Source: Oreohelix idahoensis
Lineage: Eukaryota > Mollusca > Gastropoda > Stylommatophora > Oreohelicidae
Assembly: GCA_024509875.1 (NCBI GenBank)
Contig: JAMPIV010004263.1
Coordinates: 372,001 to 436,000 of the forward strand
Reading direction: 5' to 3'
DNA: 64,000 nt
Shown here: positions 20,738 to 32,359 of the stretch, piece after piece
Position numbering within the stretch: position 1 is the first letter of the stretch
Layout: each line of letters opens with the position of its first letter
Translations under genes and position numbers: made by a program
The notes under the pieces: generated by a model
What the model was told of the DNA's origin: nothing
Seen by the model: the letters and a program-made list of their open reading frames with translations, nothing else
Database searches by the model: none

Positions 20738-21890
20738 TCAGGGTATCTTGAATCCAACTTGTGTGTCAACTGACGCCCAAAATCTTGTTATCTGCACATG
20801 AAGCTTTGTAGTGGTAGCAATGGAAGTCAACGGTAGTAGTTGCACAGAAGACCATCTTTCTCTTTCAGCATTTTTGATTGATGATTGAAGGTGGCTGTCA
20901 AAAATGGTACTCAAAAATCCTTTCCATTTAAGCCTCTCTACCACTTCTGCTAGCATAAACATTCCTTTAACTGACCTTACGTATTTGCTACCTTTAATGA
21001 CACTCTCTGCTACTTTTGGACCAAACACGTGGTTTTCAATGAGGACGTTTTCTAACCCGCGGCCGTTTATGTATTTTCCAATACATGCAAGTAGAATTTT
21101 CTTCATATGGAAGGATCCCAGGAGTAGCACAAGGTCTGGGAATTTATTTGTAACTAACTGAATTTCTTCGGCAATATGGAAAATGCCTTCATCACATGCA
21201 ACTTGTAGTGCTTGTTGATCGAGATGTAAATGCAAGTTTTGAAAATTCTTCATGCATGAATTCACACTATCGTATTCTGTCACTGGGTAAGGCATTATTT
21301 GGAGAAAACTGACATCTTGTAGCGGAACATTAGCTTTTGAGATGATAGCACGAATGCCAGACGATGTCAATGTACTTTGGTTTGTTAACCCTCCAACAGC
21401 TTGCAACATACTTATCACTGTCTCTTCGTTCTTGAGCTCATCACATGGTACAATATTAGCCTCTTCAATTATTTTGAAATCTTGAGAAATGCTCACAGGT
21501 GTTGATGGCTTGCAATAATTTCTAACCTGCCGACATGGAAGTAGGGCAACAGACTGTTTTCCAAGTTTATTATGAACTACTTTTGACAGCTTTGGCTTAT
21601 TGGGAATTACGCTCGGAGCTTCCTGAAATAAGACCATTACAGTATCATGGGTTCCCCGCAGACCTGAAAGACTTGCTTCTTCATGGTCAAAATTATCCAT
21701 AGTAAAGTTGCTTCTGATAAAATGACTTGGAAGAGCAGGGTTCACCGAACATGCCTTCATTGTGTATTGTGCAAGGTTGCGACGAGATTCCATAATCTCA
21801 ATGTAGCTGACTGACAATCCAGCTTTGTTGAATAAAGTAATCAGCTGCTTGCTCTTACAAGGTATAACACCAATGTATTTGATTTTTTTT
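20738..21890 (-). CDS. Open frame of an unrecognised repetitive/transposon-like family
   Basis: A minus-strand frame of 359 codons from ATG (21817) stays open upstream to about 21890, so the ATG is not a natural start. Notable blocks are KQLITLFNKAGLSVSYIEI, DNFDHEEASLSGLRGTHDTV, PYPVTEYDSVNSC, DLVLLLGSFHMKKILLACIG and RERWSSVQLLPLTS. From memory, proteins with DNFDHEE...SG...HDTV and GSFHM motifs are numerous and uncharacterised in mollusc and cnidarian genomes, which suggests a transposon-borne or expanded family. I see no DDE or RT motif. The frame ends in sequence that continues in another frame, so it is probably truncated. No function is assigned. Confidence 0.5.
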
Positions 21891-22117
21891 TTAAATATTT
21901 AAATAAAGGTCTTCTGGTGAATTAATTTTCAGATGCTTAATTATCAAAATTTCCACACATCAATAAATAACAACCTTTTCAAGAAATCCCTAGATTGAGT
22001 ATACAAATTGTTAGATTTTGATAAACTTGTTTTATTATTATCAAAATAATCTTATCTTATAGAATATTATACAAGGAATCCCAAAAACATGTCAGATTTA
22101 GTATAGGTATACTGACA

Positions 22118-23935
22118 AGAAAATAAATTTACTTACTTACTTACTTAGTCGTTCCCCTTCTACCGTGAGGTGTAGAGGTTTGGAAGAGAGAGCGCCGGAA
22201 TGTCCCATCGGCTGTCTTCCTCCTGGCCTGGTTCCATTCTAGTCCTCGGTCCTTCAGAGATTGTCTAATGTTGTCCTCCCAGCGGACACTGGGTCGTCCT
22301 GGGGGTCTGGATCCTTGGCTCTTTGTTTCCCATGCTTGTCGTGGTAGCCGATCTTCTCCCATTCTGCAGACACGGCCAAACCATCTTAGTTGGGACTGTT
22401 CTACCTGGGTCTGCAGGGGGTGGGATTTAAGGCCTTGACGTATCGTCTGGTTGCGGACCATGTCTCTTCCTGCTGCCTCAACCACCTTCCTCGGATACCT
22501 CATTTCTGAGGTTTGGATCTGGCTTATGTGGGTTGCAGTCATTGCCCATGACTCGCATCCACATGTCAAGACTAGGACACAGGTGGAGCGGCATACAGCC
22601 ACCTACGTTCTCCCACCAACCTCTTTCTTGCTGAGAAATCCTTAATCCATGGCCTGAAAAAGTATCCGAGCTACTGCTTTTCGAGTGGCCAACTCTTCTC
22701 TGATGCCTCCTTTTCGGCCTACAACAGCTCCGAGATATTTAAAGTGGTCGACCTGCTCCAGGACCTGTTCTCCCAGCTTAATCTGATGTCTTCTTTCCTC
22801 TCGTGATACCACCATGGATTTTGTTTCAGAGCCGCCTATGACCATCCCTCTCTTCTCCAGCTCTTCCCTCCAGACTTGCAGGCTGGATTGGAGATGAGTC
22901 TCTGATATAGCAATCAGGGCAACATCATCAGCAAATGCCAGCTCTGAAATACAGACCTGTCTCATCTTCCAGTACCCCACTGAATACTTTCTTGTTCTCT
23001 CCTTTCATGACTTGATAACATCGTCCATGAGGAGTATGAAAAGATAAGGTGACAGGATATTACTTTGTCTTACACAAGTGGTGGGCCTGAACTATTCTGA
23101 CTTATGGTTTGCTGTGCTCACATAATTTCTGCAAGACCTGTAGAAGCTCTGTATAGCATGAATCAGAGGTGCCGGAATGTTCTTCCTTGCCCATCAGTCC
23201 CAAAGTTTGCTCCAGGGGACCCTGTCAAACGCCTTTTCCAGATCTATGAAACAAAGATGGATCTCACTCTTATACTCAAGAGCCTTTTCACTCAGCTGTC
23301 TGAGTGTGAAGATTAGGTCTTGAGTACTTCGGTTTGCTCGGAATCCGCAATGGATCTCATCCAATTGTGGCTCAGCAAGGCGTCGGAGTCTCTGCTCTAG
23401 GATTCTAGAGTAGATTTTACCAGTGACACTGAGAAGGGATATGCCTCTGTGGTTTCCACATTGTCGATTGTCACCTTTTTTTTAAAATTGGTGCTATGAT
23501 GGCAATCTCCCAATCCTTTGGTATGGTCTTGTTGCACCACGCTGCCTGTAGGACCCTTAAGAGTAATAGATCACCTGATGCTCCCATGTACTTAATCATT
23601 TCTGGTGTTATACCATCATGCCCTGCTGCTTTGCCCATCCCGATTTTCTCCAGCGCTGCCCTCAGTTCTTCCATCTTTATGTCATCTTCATCACCATTGG
23701 TTTCCTCTTCTGTCCTAGTGGTCATTATTGCTGATGCTTGACCTTGCTTACCATCAAGGAGTTCTGAGAAATATTCTTTCCATCTTTCCATTACTTCCTT
23801 CGGGGCAGTAAGCAATTTGCCTTGCTTGTACTTTATAAATTTGAGAGTGTCACATATGTATGTAAATAGTGCAGCAGTGTCCAGTCCACCTTGCTTCCCC
23901 ATCTTAGGTTTATAATTTTTGCTACGCAAAAACAT
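22118..23935 (-). mobile_element. LINE family B (AAGT tail), RT to 3' end, broken
   Basis: On the minus strand, pieces in several frames give the linker and RT start (KAAGHDGITPEMIKYMG), GNHRGISLLSVTGKIYS, FIDLEKAFDRVPWSKLWD, the catalytic AFADDVALIA (about 22930), VDHFKYLGAVV, and the C-terminus CGCESWAMTATHISQIQTSE, QLRWFGRVCRM, GRPSVRWEDNIRQ. The ORF ends STPHGRRGTTK next to an AAGT tail at 22118-22147. The endonuclease domain is missing. Other copies: 48355-48933, 59667-60258 and tail-only pieces at 8188 and 52336. Confidence 0.85.
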
Positions 23936-24185
23936 ACAATTCGCTGACGAAATTCACTGTCTGTGGGCTGACATTTTAGCCACGCCTATTTTTCCCGTCT
24001 TTCTTGCGCTAACGGTTTGTGTTTACCTATTATTCGCATCATCCCCGATGATAGGGGGTGAACCGGTCTGTTTAACAGAATCATCACGCAAGCTGACATG
24101 TCAATCATCTGGAAGGGACAGAAAGCACGTGTGAAAACTGATCAGACTAAGCAGCAACTTCAAAGGCGATTAAATATTTCCCGGT
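23936..24185. other. No recognised feature
   Basis: Unique sequence between a LINE and an LTR-like segment; short ORFs only. Confidence 0.3.
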
Positions 24186-26243
24186 CATCTTTGATGTCCG
24201 ACATTTTCAGGGGAATTAAGCATTTGATATAAAATAAAGGGGAGATAATCAAGACGGTCCGCTCGCAAGAGACGGTTCTTTGATGCCGTTCGGCTTAGCG
24301 GGGGGTAGCAAAACCTGTGATGAGAAATAATTACACCTTTTCTGTATATATTCTGCCTGCATTCCGAAGTCAGTTAACAGTTCGCTCAGGATATTTTGGA
24401 AATCTAGCTCGTGATTCTAGCCATTGTAAAAGTGAGTCACGGCATTGCGTGGAGATTGTTTCATTTTTCTGATTTGCGGTAATATATATTAGCATTTAAG
24501 TGATTTAATGTGTTATGTTCCTTATTATACTTCACTGAGATTTTCTGTGTGTTAATTGACTAGCGTATTAAATAACATGTAGCTAATTTTTCCAGCTGTA
24601 ATGTAAATGTAACTAATCGCTATCACCCACAAGAGATGTTTTAATTGACTGATAAATACACTAGGCGACTGAATATTGACGGAATATAAATTTACTTTTA
24701 ATTCATTACGTGTAATTGTGTAAGTGACTAGTGAAATATCATGTGGCGAAACAAATAGCTAGTAATAACAAGCGATATTTGTAAAGTAGTCATAACTAAA
24801 TTATCACTGATATTGTGCGCTGAGAGTTTACCAGGGGCGGGAAGGGGGAAAGGCGCATACCTTAAAACCCAACCCGTAACAGGTGAGCGAAGCGTAATAA
24901 GATAGGCTAAGACCTGTGTGCTTTTAATTTAATTAAATGGCGGAATGGATAAGAGATCTTACCGTACGCGTGACAGGATAGGATATTGATATTGTGGTTA
25001 AATGTTTAGTTTTCTCCTAAATCTAGCACTGATCACAAACCAGCCTGCCAGTGGTCTAAGTCTAAATACAACCAGTAACAATTCTTAGTTTTTATCTGGT
25101 CTTCGAGGTTGACCTGTGCGGTCCTCTTGATTCATCCAGAGAGAGAGAGAGTCCAAACGTATAGACAATAAGAATTAATTATAACTGGAGACACCAAATA
25201 TGCAGATTTTTTCCATCCAATTATATCAGCCCGCTGTGGCGAAATATCTAAACATAACATTGTTCCCGACTACTGACCATTGTGTTGTCAAGTGGATTTA
25301 TCCAGAAAGATTTACCTACCAGACATTTTCTTAAACTATTGGAAGTACTAACTACTGTCCACCGTGAACACTAGATCTTGGTAATTATTTTGCTACCTGA
25401 ACTATCTGACGTGACATTTCCATATCCAATAATCACCACCAAAGTAAGCGATCCCCATTAGGAGGATTAATTATTAGTGGAGGAATTGGAACTCACTTCG
25501 GCGAAACACCACACTGGATTTGTTGTATGTACTATGATATGTTCAAGATGTTGTTAAACAACTAGTAGGTAAGCGAGATTGAATGTGGCCACAGATTGAC
25601 AGAGTGTGAATAAGAAGAGTGAATATTTCTATTTGTATAATCATTGTACCCACTTCTTTTTTTGTTTGCTAGTACTGTTATTTTACAGGATAGATTAATT
25701 AGGAACTCTGTTCTTTAATTTATCGTCTATTTCTATACCCTAGCGTTAATATTTTTGGCCCTTTGGGGTTATTAACTTCTTGCGGGATTTTTCTTCTCAA
25801 CAGAGGGGATAACACAACACGTATGGGGTTATTTTGCAAATTGTGTAACCTATGATTTTATTTATATATATGTTTGATGTTGTGAGTAGTTTATATTATA
25901 ATAAACTTAACAAAACTTAATTACTTGTGTTGGTCAGCTCAGCCCACATCCATACTCCATTTACTATAGTTTTCACGTGTGTGTGTCTTGTTGTCACTTA
26001 ACTGTGTGTGTGTGTGAGTGGTTAAACGTATCTGTTTTATGTACGGAGAGTAGGATTGTCTGACAACAAATTACAGTCGTAAAGATAGGCTGGACTAGAG
26101 TATCTTCTCAATCCAGTGACAGATTCAACCCTTAAACTATTCACTCGTGAAATCTATTTCTTATACCTTATTTCTCACTGAGTTACAATTTTTTCAGTTC
26201 TTTTCAGACGGGACCAAATCAATCTTAAATACCTATCCAAATT
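24186..26243. repeat. LTR-like segment (possible solo LTR), partner of 47990-50462
   Basis: It is alignable by eye, though diverged, with 47990-50462. The right ends are clearest: GGTCAGCTC, CACTCGTGAAA, a GGGACCAA block and a common end in TACGACAG. Earlier blocks such as AGTTCGCTCAGG... and ATTTTCTGTG also correspond. An end of ...TACGACA means the minus strand would start TGTCGTA, like the TGTCGTG start of the LTRs at 29869 and 37340. No flanking duplication was found. Confidence 0.45.
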
Positions 26244-27657
26244 TACGACAGAGAGGGCGCTGTTTTTCCTTCTTCATGTCCCTTAGGGTCCCATAGAACA
26301 ATGTCTGGTTCTCTTGCGCATCCTTTTCTAGCCCCTCTCCAAATTCTTCCCAGGACTTCTGTTTTGCTGCTAGCCCTTTGTTCTTTGCTTCTGTTCTAAG
26401 TATCACATATTCTCTATATTTCTCTATTTGTCCTGCTGTGTTTTTAGCTCCTAAGTATTGTTTCCATGCCATTTTCTTCTCTCTTATTTTCTCTTTGACT
26501 TCCTCTGTCCACCAAGGTGTTCTCTTTCTCTTGTTCCCAAGTCAGACTTCACCACATGCTTCTGCTGCAGCTGTCTTTATGGTGTCCTTGAATTTAAGCC
26601 ACAGGGTTTCCAAGTCATCAGGTTGTTCTTCTGTGTTTCTCACCGCTGTAGCAATAAGCCCCTGATTTCTGGTCTTAATTTCTGGCTCTCTCGGCTTGTA
26701 GGTCTTAATGCTCATTTCTCCCGTTTGTTTACTTGGTTTCTTGCGTGATGTTGGGCAGTTCCTAGGCTGAGCAACTCTTTCAGTTGTTCTTTTGATTGTA
26801 AGCAGGTAGTGATCACTTCCAATCTCTGGCCCCCTCCAGACTCTAGCATCTCGGACATATTTGAATGAGCTCCTCCTAACAATAGCATAGTCGATCACTT
26901 ACTTCTCATTCTGTGTTGGTTCACATCTAGTGTATGCATGTATGCGCTTATGGGGGAACTTTGTGTTTGTAATAATCAGGTTCTGCTCACTGCAGAATCT
27001 AAGGAGTCGCTTTCCATTGTCATTGAGAGTATCTTCTGAATATCTTCCGATAACTCCACCCCATCTAGTATGGTCATTTCCAACTCTGGCATTGAAATCT
27101 CCGAGCATGATAATTTCATCTACGCAGTCGTCCACTGTCCTTTGGAGCAGCTCGAAGAATTCCTCCTTGACCTCTGCTCTCTCATCCTCACGCAGCTCAT
27201 ACACTATGACCAGGCTGACTATGGTTTCTCCTTCTCTAGTTTTACAACCATAATGCGCTCCGAGACAAATTTCAATCCCTTGATACTATCTTTCTGGTTT
27301 TTGGCCACAATGCAACCCACGCCCCCTTTAGCTCTTTTAGATGTGGGTACACCACTGTAGAGCAGTGTGTTGCCATCGAGACCCATGACTCCTTGTCCCT
27401 TTTTCTTTGTTTCCGTTATAGACAGGATTTCTAATTTTGCTTTCCTCATCTCTTCCACCAGCTACTCTTGTTTCCCATTTATACTTCTTGTGTTCCAAGT
27501 TCCATAAGTCGTAGTCCGTAGTCCGTTCCAGTTCGTCGCCTTTAGAATCAGTCCGGTTTTCTCTCTTGTAGTTCGCGTAATCATGTTTTAAAGCAAAAAG
27601 GTGATTGGCCTGTTGTGCCTTTGCACGGTGGAGGTGCGGCCTCCTTATGGCCTCCAT
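26233..27657 (-). mobile_element. LINE, apurinic-type endonuclease domain (broken)
   Basis: Minus-strand frames carry the signature blocks of the APE endonuclease that nicks target DNA: ILSITETKKKGQG (catalytic Glu), GVGCIVAKNQKDS, IIMLGDFNARVGNDHTRWGG, and GPEIGSDHYLLTI near the end. A linker segment with KQKSWEEFGE follows. At least three frameshifts or stops separate the frames, and no RT follows, because an LTR-like segment begins at the left edge. Which of the LINE families here it belongs to is not clear. Confidence 0.8.
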
Positions 27658-27711
27658 GCAGGCCGCCCTCCATTTTTTCAGCCGGGCTTGGGGCCGGTCT
27701 AGGCGGAGTTT

Positions 27712-27910
27712 AAAAGAAAATTACGAAATTCAATACTAGCCACTGCACGTATATGCCAAAGACAAAATGGCGTCCTATAAAACTTATGCCCGGGTTCCAG
27801 ATGTCTACCCAAGATTTTATCCTTCCTTTAGGCATGCCCTAACAGGATCTGAAGAGAAAACTCGTCCACCTCAACATTCCTGCGGGTCTTATGATCAGGG
27901 ACTAGACTAC
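27712..27910. repeat. Dispersed inverted repeat, partner of 20020-20220
   Basis: See the partner entry. This copy is followed at once by a family I SINE. Confidence 0.8.
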
Positions 27911-28110
27911 CGGTTCGATTCACGGTATCGACACGCTTCAGTCTACCCAACTATAAATGGGTCACTTGACTTTGCACTGAAGTTAGGGAAGGAAAACGCA
28001 GCGAGAAAGGGAACTGGTCACTCCACTTCTAGATGCTGGGACCTAGTATAGTGAAGTCGCTAACACTCCACTCCGCTACGGAAATTTCTGATGTGGGGCT
28101 ACCTTTGACT
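27905..28110 (+). repeat. SINE family I copy with B box
   Basis: A B box CGGTTCGATTCACGG is followed by the family core (CAGTCTACCCAACTATAAAT, GTTAGGGAAGGAAAACGCAG, GAGAAAGGGAACTGGTCAC, GCTAACACTCCACTCC). Confidence 0.7.
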
Positions 28111-28149
28111 GCTCTCTGGTAGAGATAAAAGTGCCATATAAGCTGAAAT

Positions 28150-28640
28150 TACTCCAAAAGTAGCTAAGAGGTATGGCGTCCGCCTCTAATGCTAGAGGTA
28201 CAGGGTTCGCTCCCATTACAGGGAATATACTTGATGGAATAGTTTTTTCAGCACTAGTGTTTCCTGATCATGCCATACTCCCTAAGATGGTGAGATCGGA
28301 TGCCAAGCCTACTCGGATAAGGGCGAAAATTAAAAAACAATAGGGCGTTCCGTGAGCAAGCTGCGCAAATTAAAACTCCCTCGGCTGTTGAAAATCGTAA
28401 AGAGTAGGTCATACGGCTGCTGCTGTGGCAAAATTTAAAAATTAGGAAACCTACCCACCACAAAAATATTTATAGAATATGTGATTCCTGTATACACAGA
28501 CTGGGATTCTTGCCGGTGCTACGGAATGTGTGCACTGTGCGATCCCCCTTGTATGATCTAAGGGAGGAGATCGGAGCACTGATGGAGTTGTCCGTGTGCA
28601 ATGAAGATGATCCTTAAAACCGAAAACCAAATTTTTAAAA
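28150..28640 (+). repeat. SINE family II, near full-length, tRNA-derived
   Basis: The head has an A box (AGCTAAGAGGTATGGCGTCC) and a B box (GGGTTCGCTCCC), as in Pol III tRNA-derived SINEs. A body of about 400 bases follows and includes GATCGGATGCCAAGCCTACT, AAATCGTAAAGAGTAGGTC and GATCGGAGCACTGATGGAGT. It ends in an AAACC-like tail. Partial copies: 41600-42065, 50905-50985, 51245-51575, 51583-51650 and 57085-57400. Confidence 0.75.
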
Positions 28641-28934
28641 CTTTGAAACCTGAAAAAAAGACATTTTTTTTTCAAGCTGCACCTGTGAAGATCTCAGTGT
28701 TTATAACGTAGCTCCATACAGATTCAGGGTTGCTTGCAGTTGATTTAGAAGATGGCTTGCGTTACACATGACCATAATAAACATGTCGATCACCGTGCTG
28801 GCAATACAACGGCATGTATACAGAGAGTCAAGGGGCATATTAATTTTCTCTCATTCACTCATTCATTGCGGGGGCTTTACTTTCTGTCGCGACTTCTTCA
28901 CTACGTTTTTACAGCAATTGTGGTGCAACATTAA
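28641..28934. other. No recognised feature
   Basis: Unique AT-rich sequence, no signal seen. Confidence 0.3.
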
Positions 28935-29360
28935 GGCGCAGCGTCAAAACCAGTATTGTAGAAGGCATTTCGTGAAATTCCTGCAAATTTGCGGATAAAG
29001 AGATATCTTCTTCTTGGTCGTACATTCTCAGACATCTGCTTCGATATTTTCAAAGAAAGCAGTGGTCGGCTAGAGGCTATTTGCATCTTCATAGAGTTTT
29101 TCCAGGAATAGTTCTGGTGACGGCCATATCTGCTTTTTCTGTTGTTCATAGGTTGGGCATTTTTGACGCAGATGTTCAGCAGTCATTTTATCTATACCAC
29201 AATTACTCTCTTCGGTGGTTCTTATCTTTAATTTGCTGAATAGATGGTATCCCAATCTGTTGTGGCACGTGCAGAGTCTGGAGATTACGACTTGTTCTCT
29301 TCTGTTGAGCTGAGAATATACATCCTTTTGTATGTGGCCTGGATGATCTGCATCCCATTT
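28935..29360 (-). mobile_element. LINE C-terminal fragment with Zn-knuckle-like motif
   Basis: The minus strand encodes GYHLFSKLKIRTTEESNCG then MTAEHLRQKCPTYEQQKKQI and FLEKLYEDAN, the same end region as at 2766-3115. The first Cys pair is damaged. Upstream it reads into a decayed RNase-H-like region. Confidence 0.65.
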
Positions 29361-29863
29361 GTAGAGAAAAAAACAACGTTAAATTTTCATGAAGACAGTA
29401 TATCACAATAATAAATTCTATTATTGTAAACATAACTTTTTTTTGTGGTCAATTTGTTTTGTATTTTAAAAACTGAAATATTATACTACGTTTTGCTATA
29501 CTTTTTTGTGATCAGTTCACTAGAAACTCGGTAAGTTTCGGAATAGACATTTGTCAGTAACAAAAGCATTACAATACGATAAGTATAGAAAGGCTGTTAA
29601 AAACAAAAAATTGAACGAACGAAAGAACTTTTTTTTTTCAAACGGTTTAGAATGGGACACGCAGGCCGGTCTGAAGTTCTGCACTTCTTATACTGAATCC
29701 ATTTACTCTCCCGTGCATTTTAAAAATTAATGTAAAAATGAAAATGAAAAATTTAATAAATTAAAATGATGAATTATAAAATTGTAACAGTATAATCATA
29801 TTATAATCACATTTACTGTACATTAACATAAAGAATATTGAGCAGGGCAAAAATCATCATTAA
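29361..29863. other. No recognised feature
   Basis: AT-rich sequence left of the complete LTR retrotransposon. Confidence 0.35.
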
Positions 29864-29868
29864 AACTG
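29864..29868. other. Target-site duplication, left
   Basis: AAAAC, repeated at 39769-39773 on the other side of the LTR element. Confidence 0.85.
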
Positions 29869-32292
29869 TGGTAAAGTGGGATGATATAAATACTTATAGG
29901 GGACTTAGTGTACTGACTGAGATCAGCTGTGAAGGTATCTGTATCTAATAGGTGTAGTGTTTTACAGATAACCTTACTTGCTACCACATTTATACCTCAG
30001 TCAGAATTATTCTGGAATATTGTGATGACTACGTTGAATTTCTAGGGTTATGTAAATGATGAAGTGTAAGTCCCAACAACAACAGACAGATAAACAATTT
30101 AATTTATTCCACCACACTTGACAACACTGTGACACTCACACACATTTAACACTCTATAAGACTATCTTAAATGAGTCAATGGTAAAGTTTCAAATATATA
30201 TGTATTAATTACTTTCACTAATGGATATCCTGATTCAACTACACAGTGAACCAGGAATCACAATCAAATGTAATCACAATTTATATGTACATAATTTATA
30301 AATATGAACCTTGTAGTGACATATTTTATTAGTATTATCCTATGTGTGTCAGTTGTGTAGTAGTACTATGAGGTAATACTGGTTTTGTTTTTCAAGCTAT
30401 GTTGTTATTTGTCATCATGACTTCAAGTGTTTGTTTATCTTGGAAATAGTATGGGGAAAAGTTCCCAGTTCCTATCAATTTAAACAAGGTATTGTCCCTC
30501 TGTTTTACTATAATGTCAATTTTAGAGGGGGACACATAATGTTGAGCTCTTCTGGCTACAGAAGCTTTTCTTTCGTGATGGCGGCAGGAAAAGACTCCTC
30601 TGCTCGATAGCTTCCCTGTGTTCTGGAGACACCTCACTGGTCACTATCTGGACCCAGGAGTATGCTGTCAGCCTCTAGATTCAGCAAAGCTCAGACCAGG
30701 TGCTGCTCAATAACTTTAGGACCACGGTCCCTGAAACAAGAAGGTTGTACCTCCTATTTCAGAACTAATTTATAATCTATTTCCAGACTGAACACAATAC
30801 ATAACAAACACTGAGTTCAGAGCGGTAGGCCAACTGCTATCTTCATCTGAAACAATTTACACCAGTATACTCCTCCCTAATGGTTACTACGCCTCTGCAA
30901 TTCCAGCATTAGTTCCTTCTAGTCAATAAGATAGGTGTCAGTGTACTGTTAGGCAATTCCATGCAATTTTACTTTTCTCAGACACGTTCTGTTCAGGTTG
31001 GAGCAATATCTAGGCTTTGCCTCATGTTTGCTACTGAACTACACACATATACAGACATAAATTATCAATTTACATTCAATTTTCATTAAAAAGATATCAA
31101 ATATTTCAAGCTTACCACAATTCATGGAAATAATACACAATTACGTTGACTGGCAATGAATATGGCACAAAATCCGACCTGCCGCTGTCTCAGGCTTTTA
31201 TTTAGAAAAATATAAGCTGAATCTCAACGCACTGTTGCTTTAGAAAGTTTATTTGAAAATGTGGTGCTGAACTGACGCTTCTAATTGACTATATTGGCGG
31301 GTCTAACCAATTGTGCCATGTTTACACAGCTTTTCAAAAAAGTACCTCTACTACTGTTTCCCCTAACCAAAAAAAAATAGTATTGGTAGTCCGACTAATC
31401 GTGTTTCGCCTTACATTTACTGCGCTCCAATCAAATAGGATTTAACATGGGGACCTATTTCCCGTACAATGGTGGTTTCAAAATCTGCCACTGAGCGATT
31501 CTGATTTTGGTGTTGTCTGACACCCTCACTATTTCTTTTGGCTATAATTTGTTAATTCCTAGACTATTTGCGTAACACTTAACATATTATTTGTCAGCAA
31601 GTCCTAAGGAACCCAAATATACAAATTTAAGGGAGCTAAGTGGCTGCGTTCAAAATATGTATTTTCTAGGATAGTCGTGTATTTGTTTTTTTTATTTTTT
31701 ATGTTTAGAACCGCCACCTGTCCTGCTGTACTGTCAGACTAATGTCAGGATTTTAGGCATAAAACAGTAGAATGTCATGTTTCCTAATAAGCGTTTTGTA
31801 AGTTTTTAAACCTAACTCTCGTATGGGTAGTGTTTTTTATCACTGTCGATTTGAAAAAAAAGTTAGTGCTTGTGGCCTTACACGCGTGATGGCATTAATT
31901 TTGTATCGCGAGACGCGTGTTAGGGTTGCATGCGTTCCTGCTTTCAGCCCTCCCTTTCTTTCTATCCTAAGTCCATCTGTCCTTTCGTTTATGGTAACGT
32001 AGTGTAATTAATGCTAGTATTAATTTAGGTCATTAATCAGCTTGCGTATCTCAAGGTTTTTCTTAGAAATGCAGTACTGGGTTATTGTAGAAAGCGTGTA
32101 TTGATGCAGTAGGCTTGACTATCAACGTGAAAGCGTGAGAATATGCAGACGAAGCATAAAAAGGGGGATCTCGAGTACAGTCATTGTGACAGCACTGTTC
32201 TTTACCATTCTTCTTTCCTTTTATTGAATTTTTGTGTTAGGCTTTACATTTACCTGATAATTTATATATGTGGATTAGAATTTCTCACGACA
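29869..32292 (-). repeat. 3' LTR (2.42 kb)
   Basis: On the minus strand it runs from TGTCGTGAGAAATTC to CCCACTTTACCA (TG...CA). It is nearly identical to 37340-39768. No ORF of note lies inside. Confidence 0.9.
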
Positions 32293-32306
32293 AATTCTCC
32301 CCACTT
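32293..32306 (-). promoter_or_regulatory. Polypurine tract
   Basis: AAGTGGGGAGAATT on the minus strand directly precedes the 3' LTR, the expected primer site for plus-strand DNA synthesis. Confidence 0.8.
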
Positions 32307-32359
32307 AAAACAGACGTTATATGTCAGTCTATAATTCTATATACACATAGAGAAATTTA

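Noticed and set aside
28150..28220. tRNA gene
   Set aside because: A and B boxes are present but no complete cloverleaf forms and the segment continues into a shared SINE body; the same applies to the tRNA-like parts at 40131-40185, 51510-51575 and 59370-59425.
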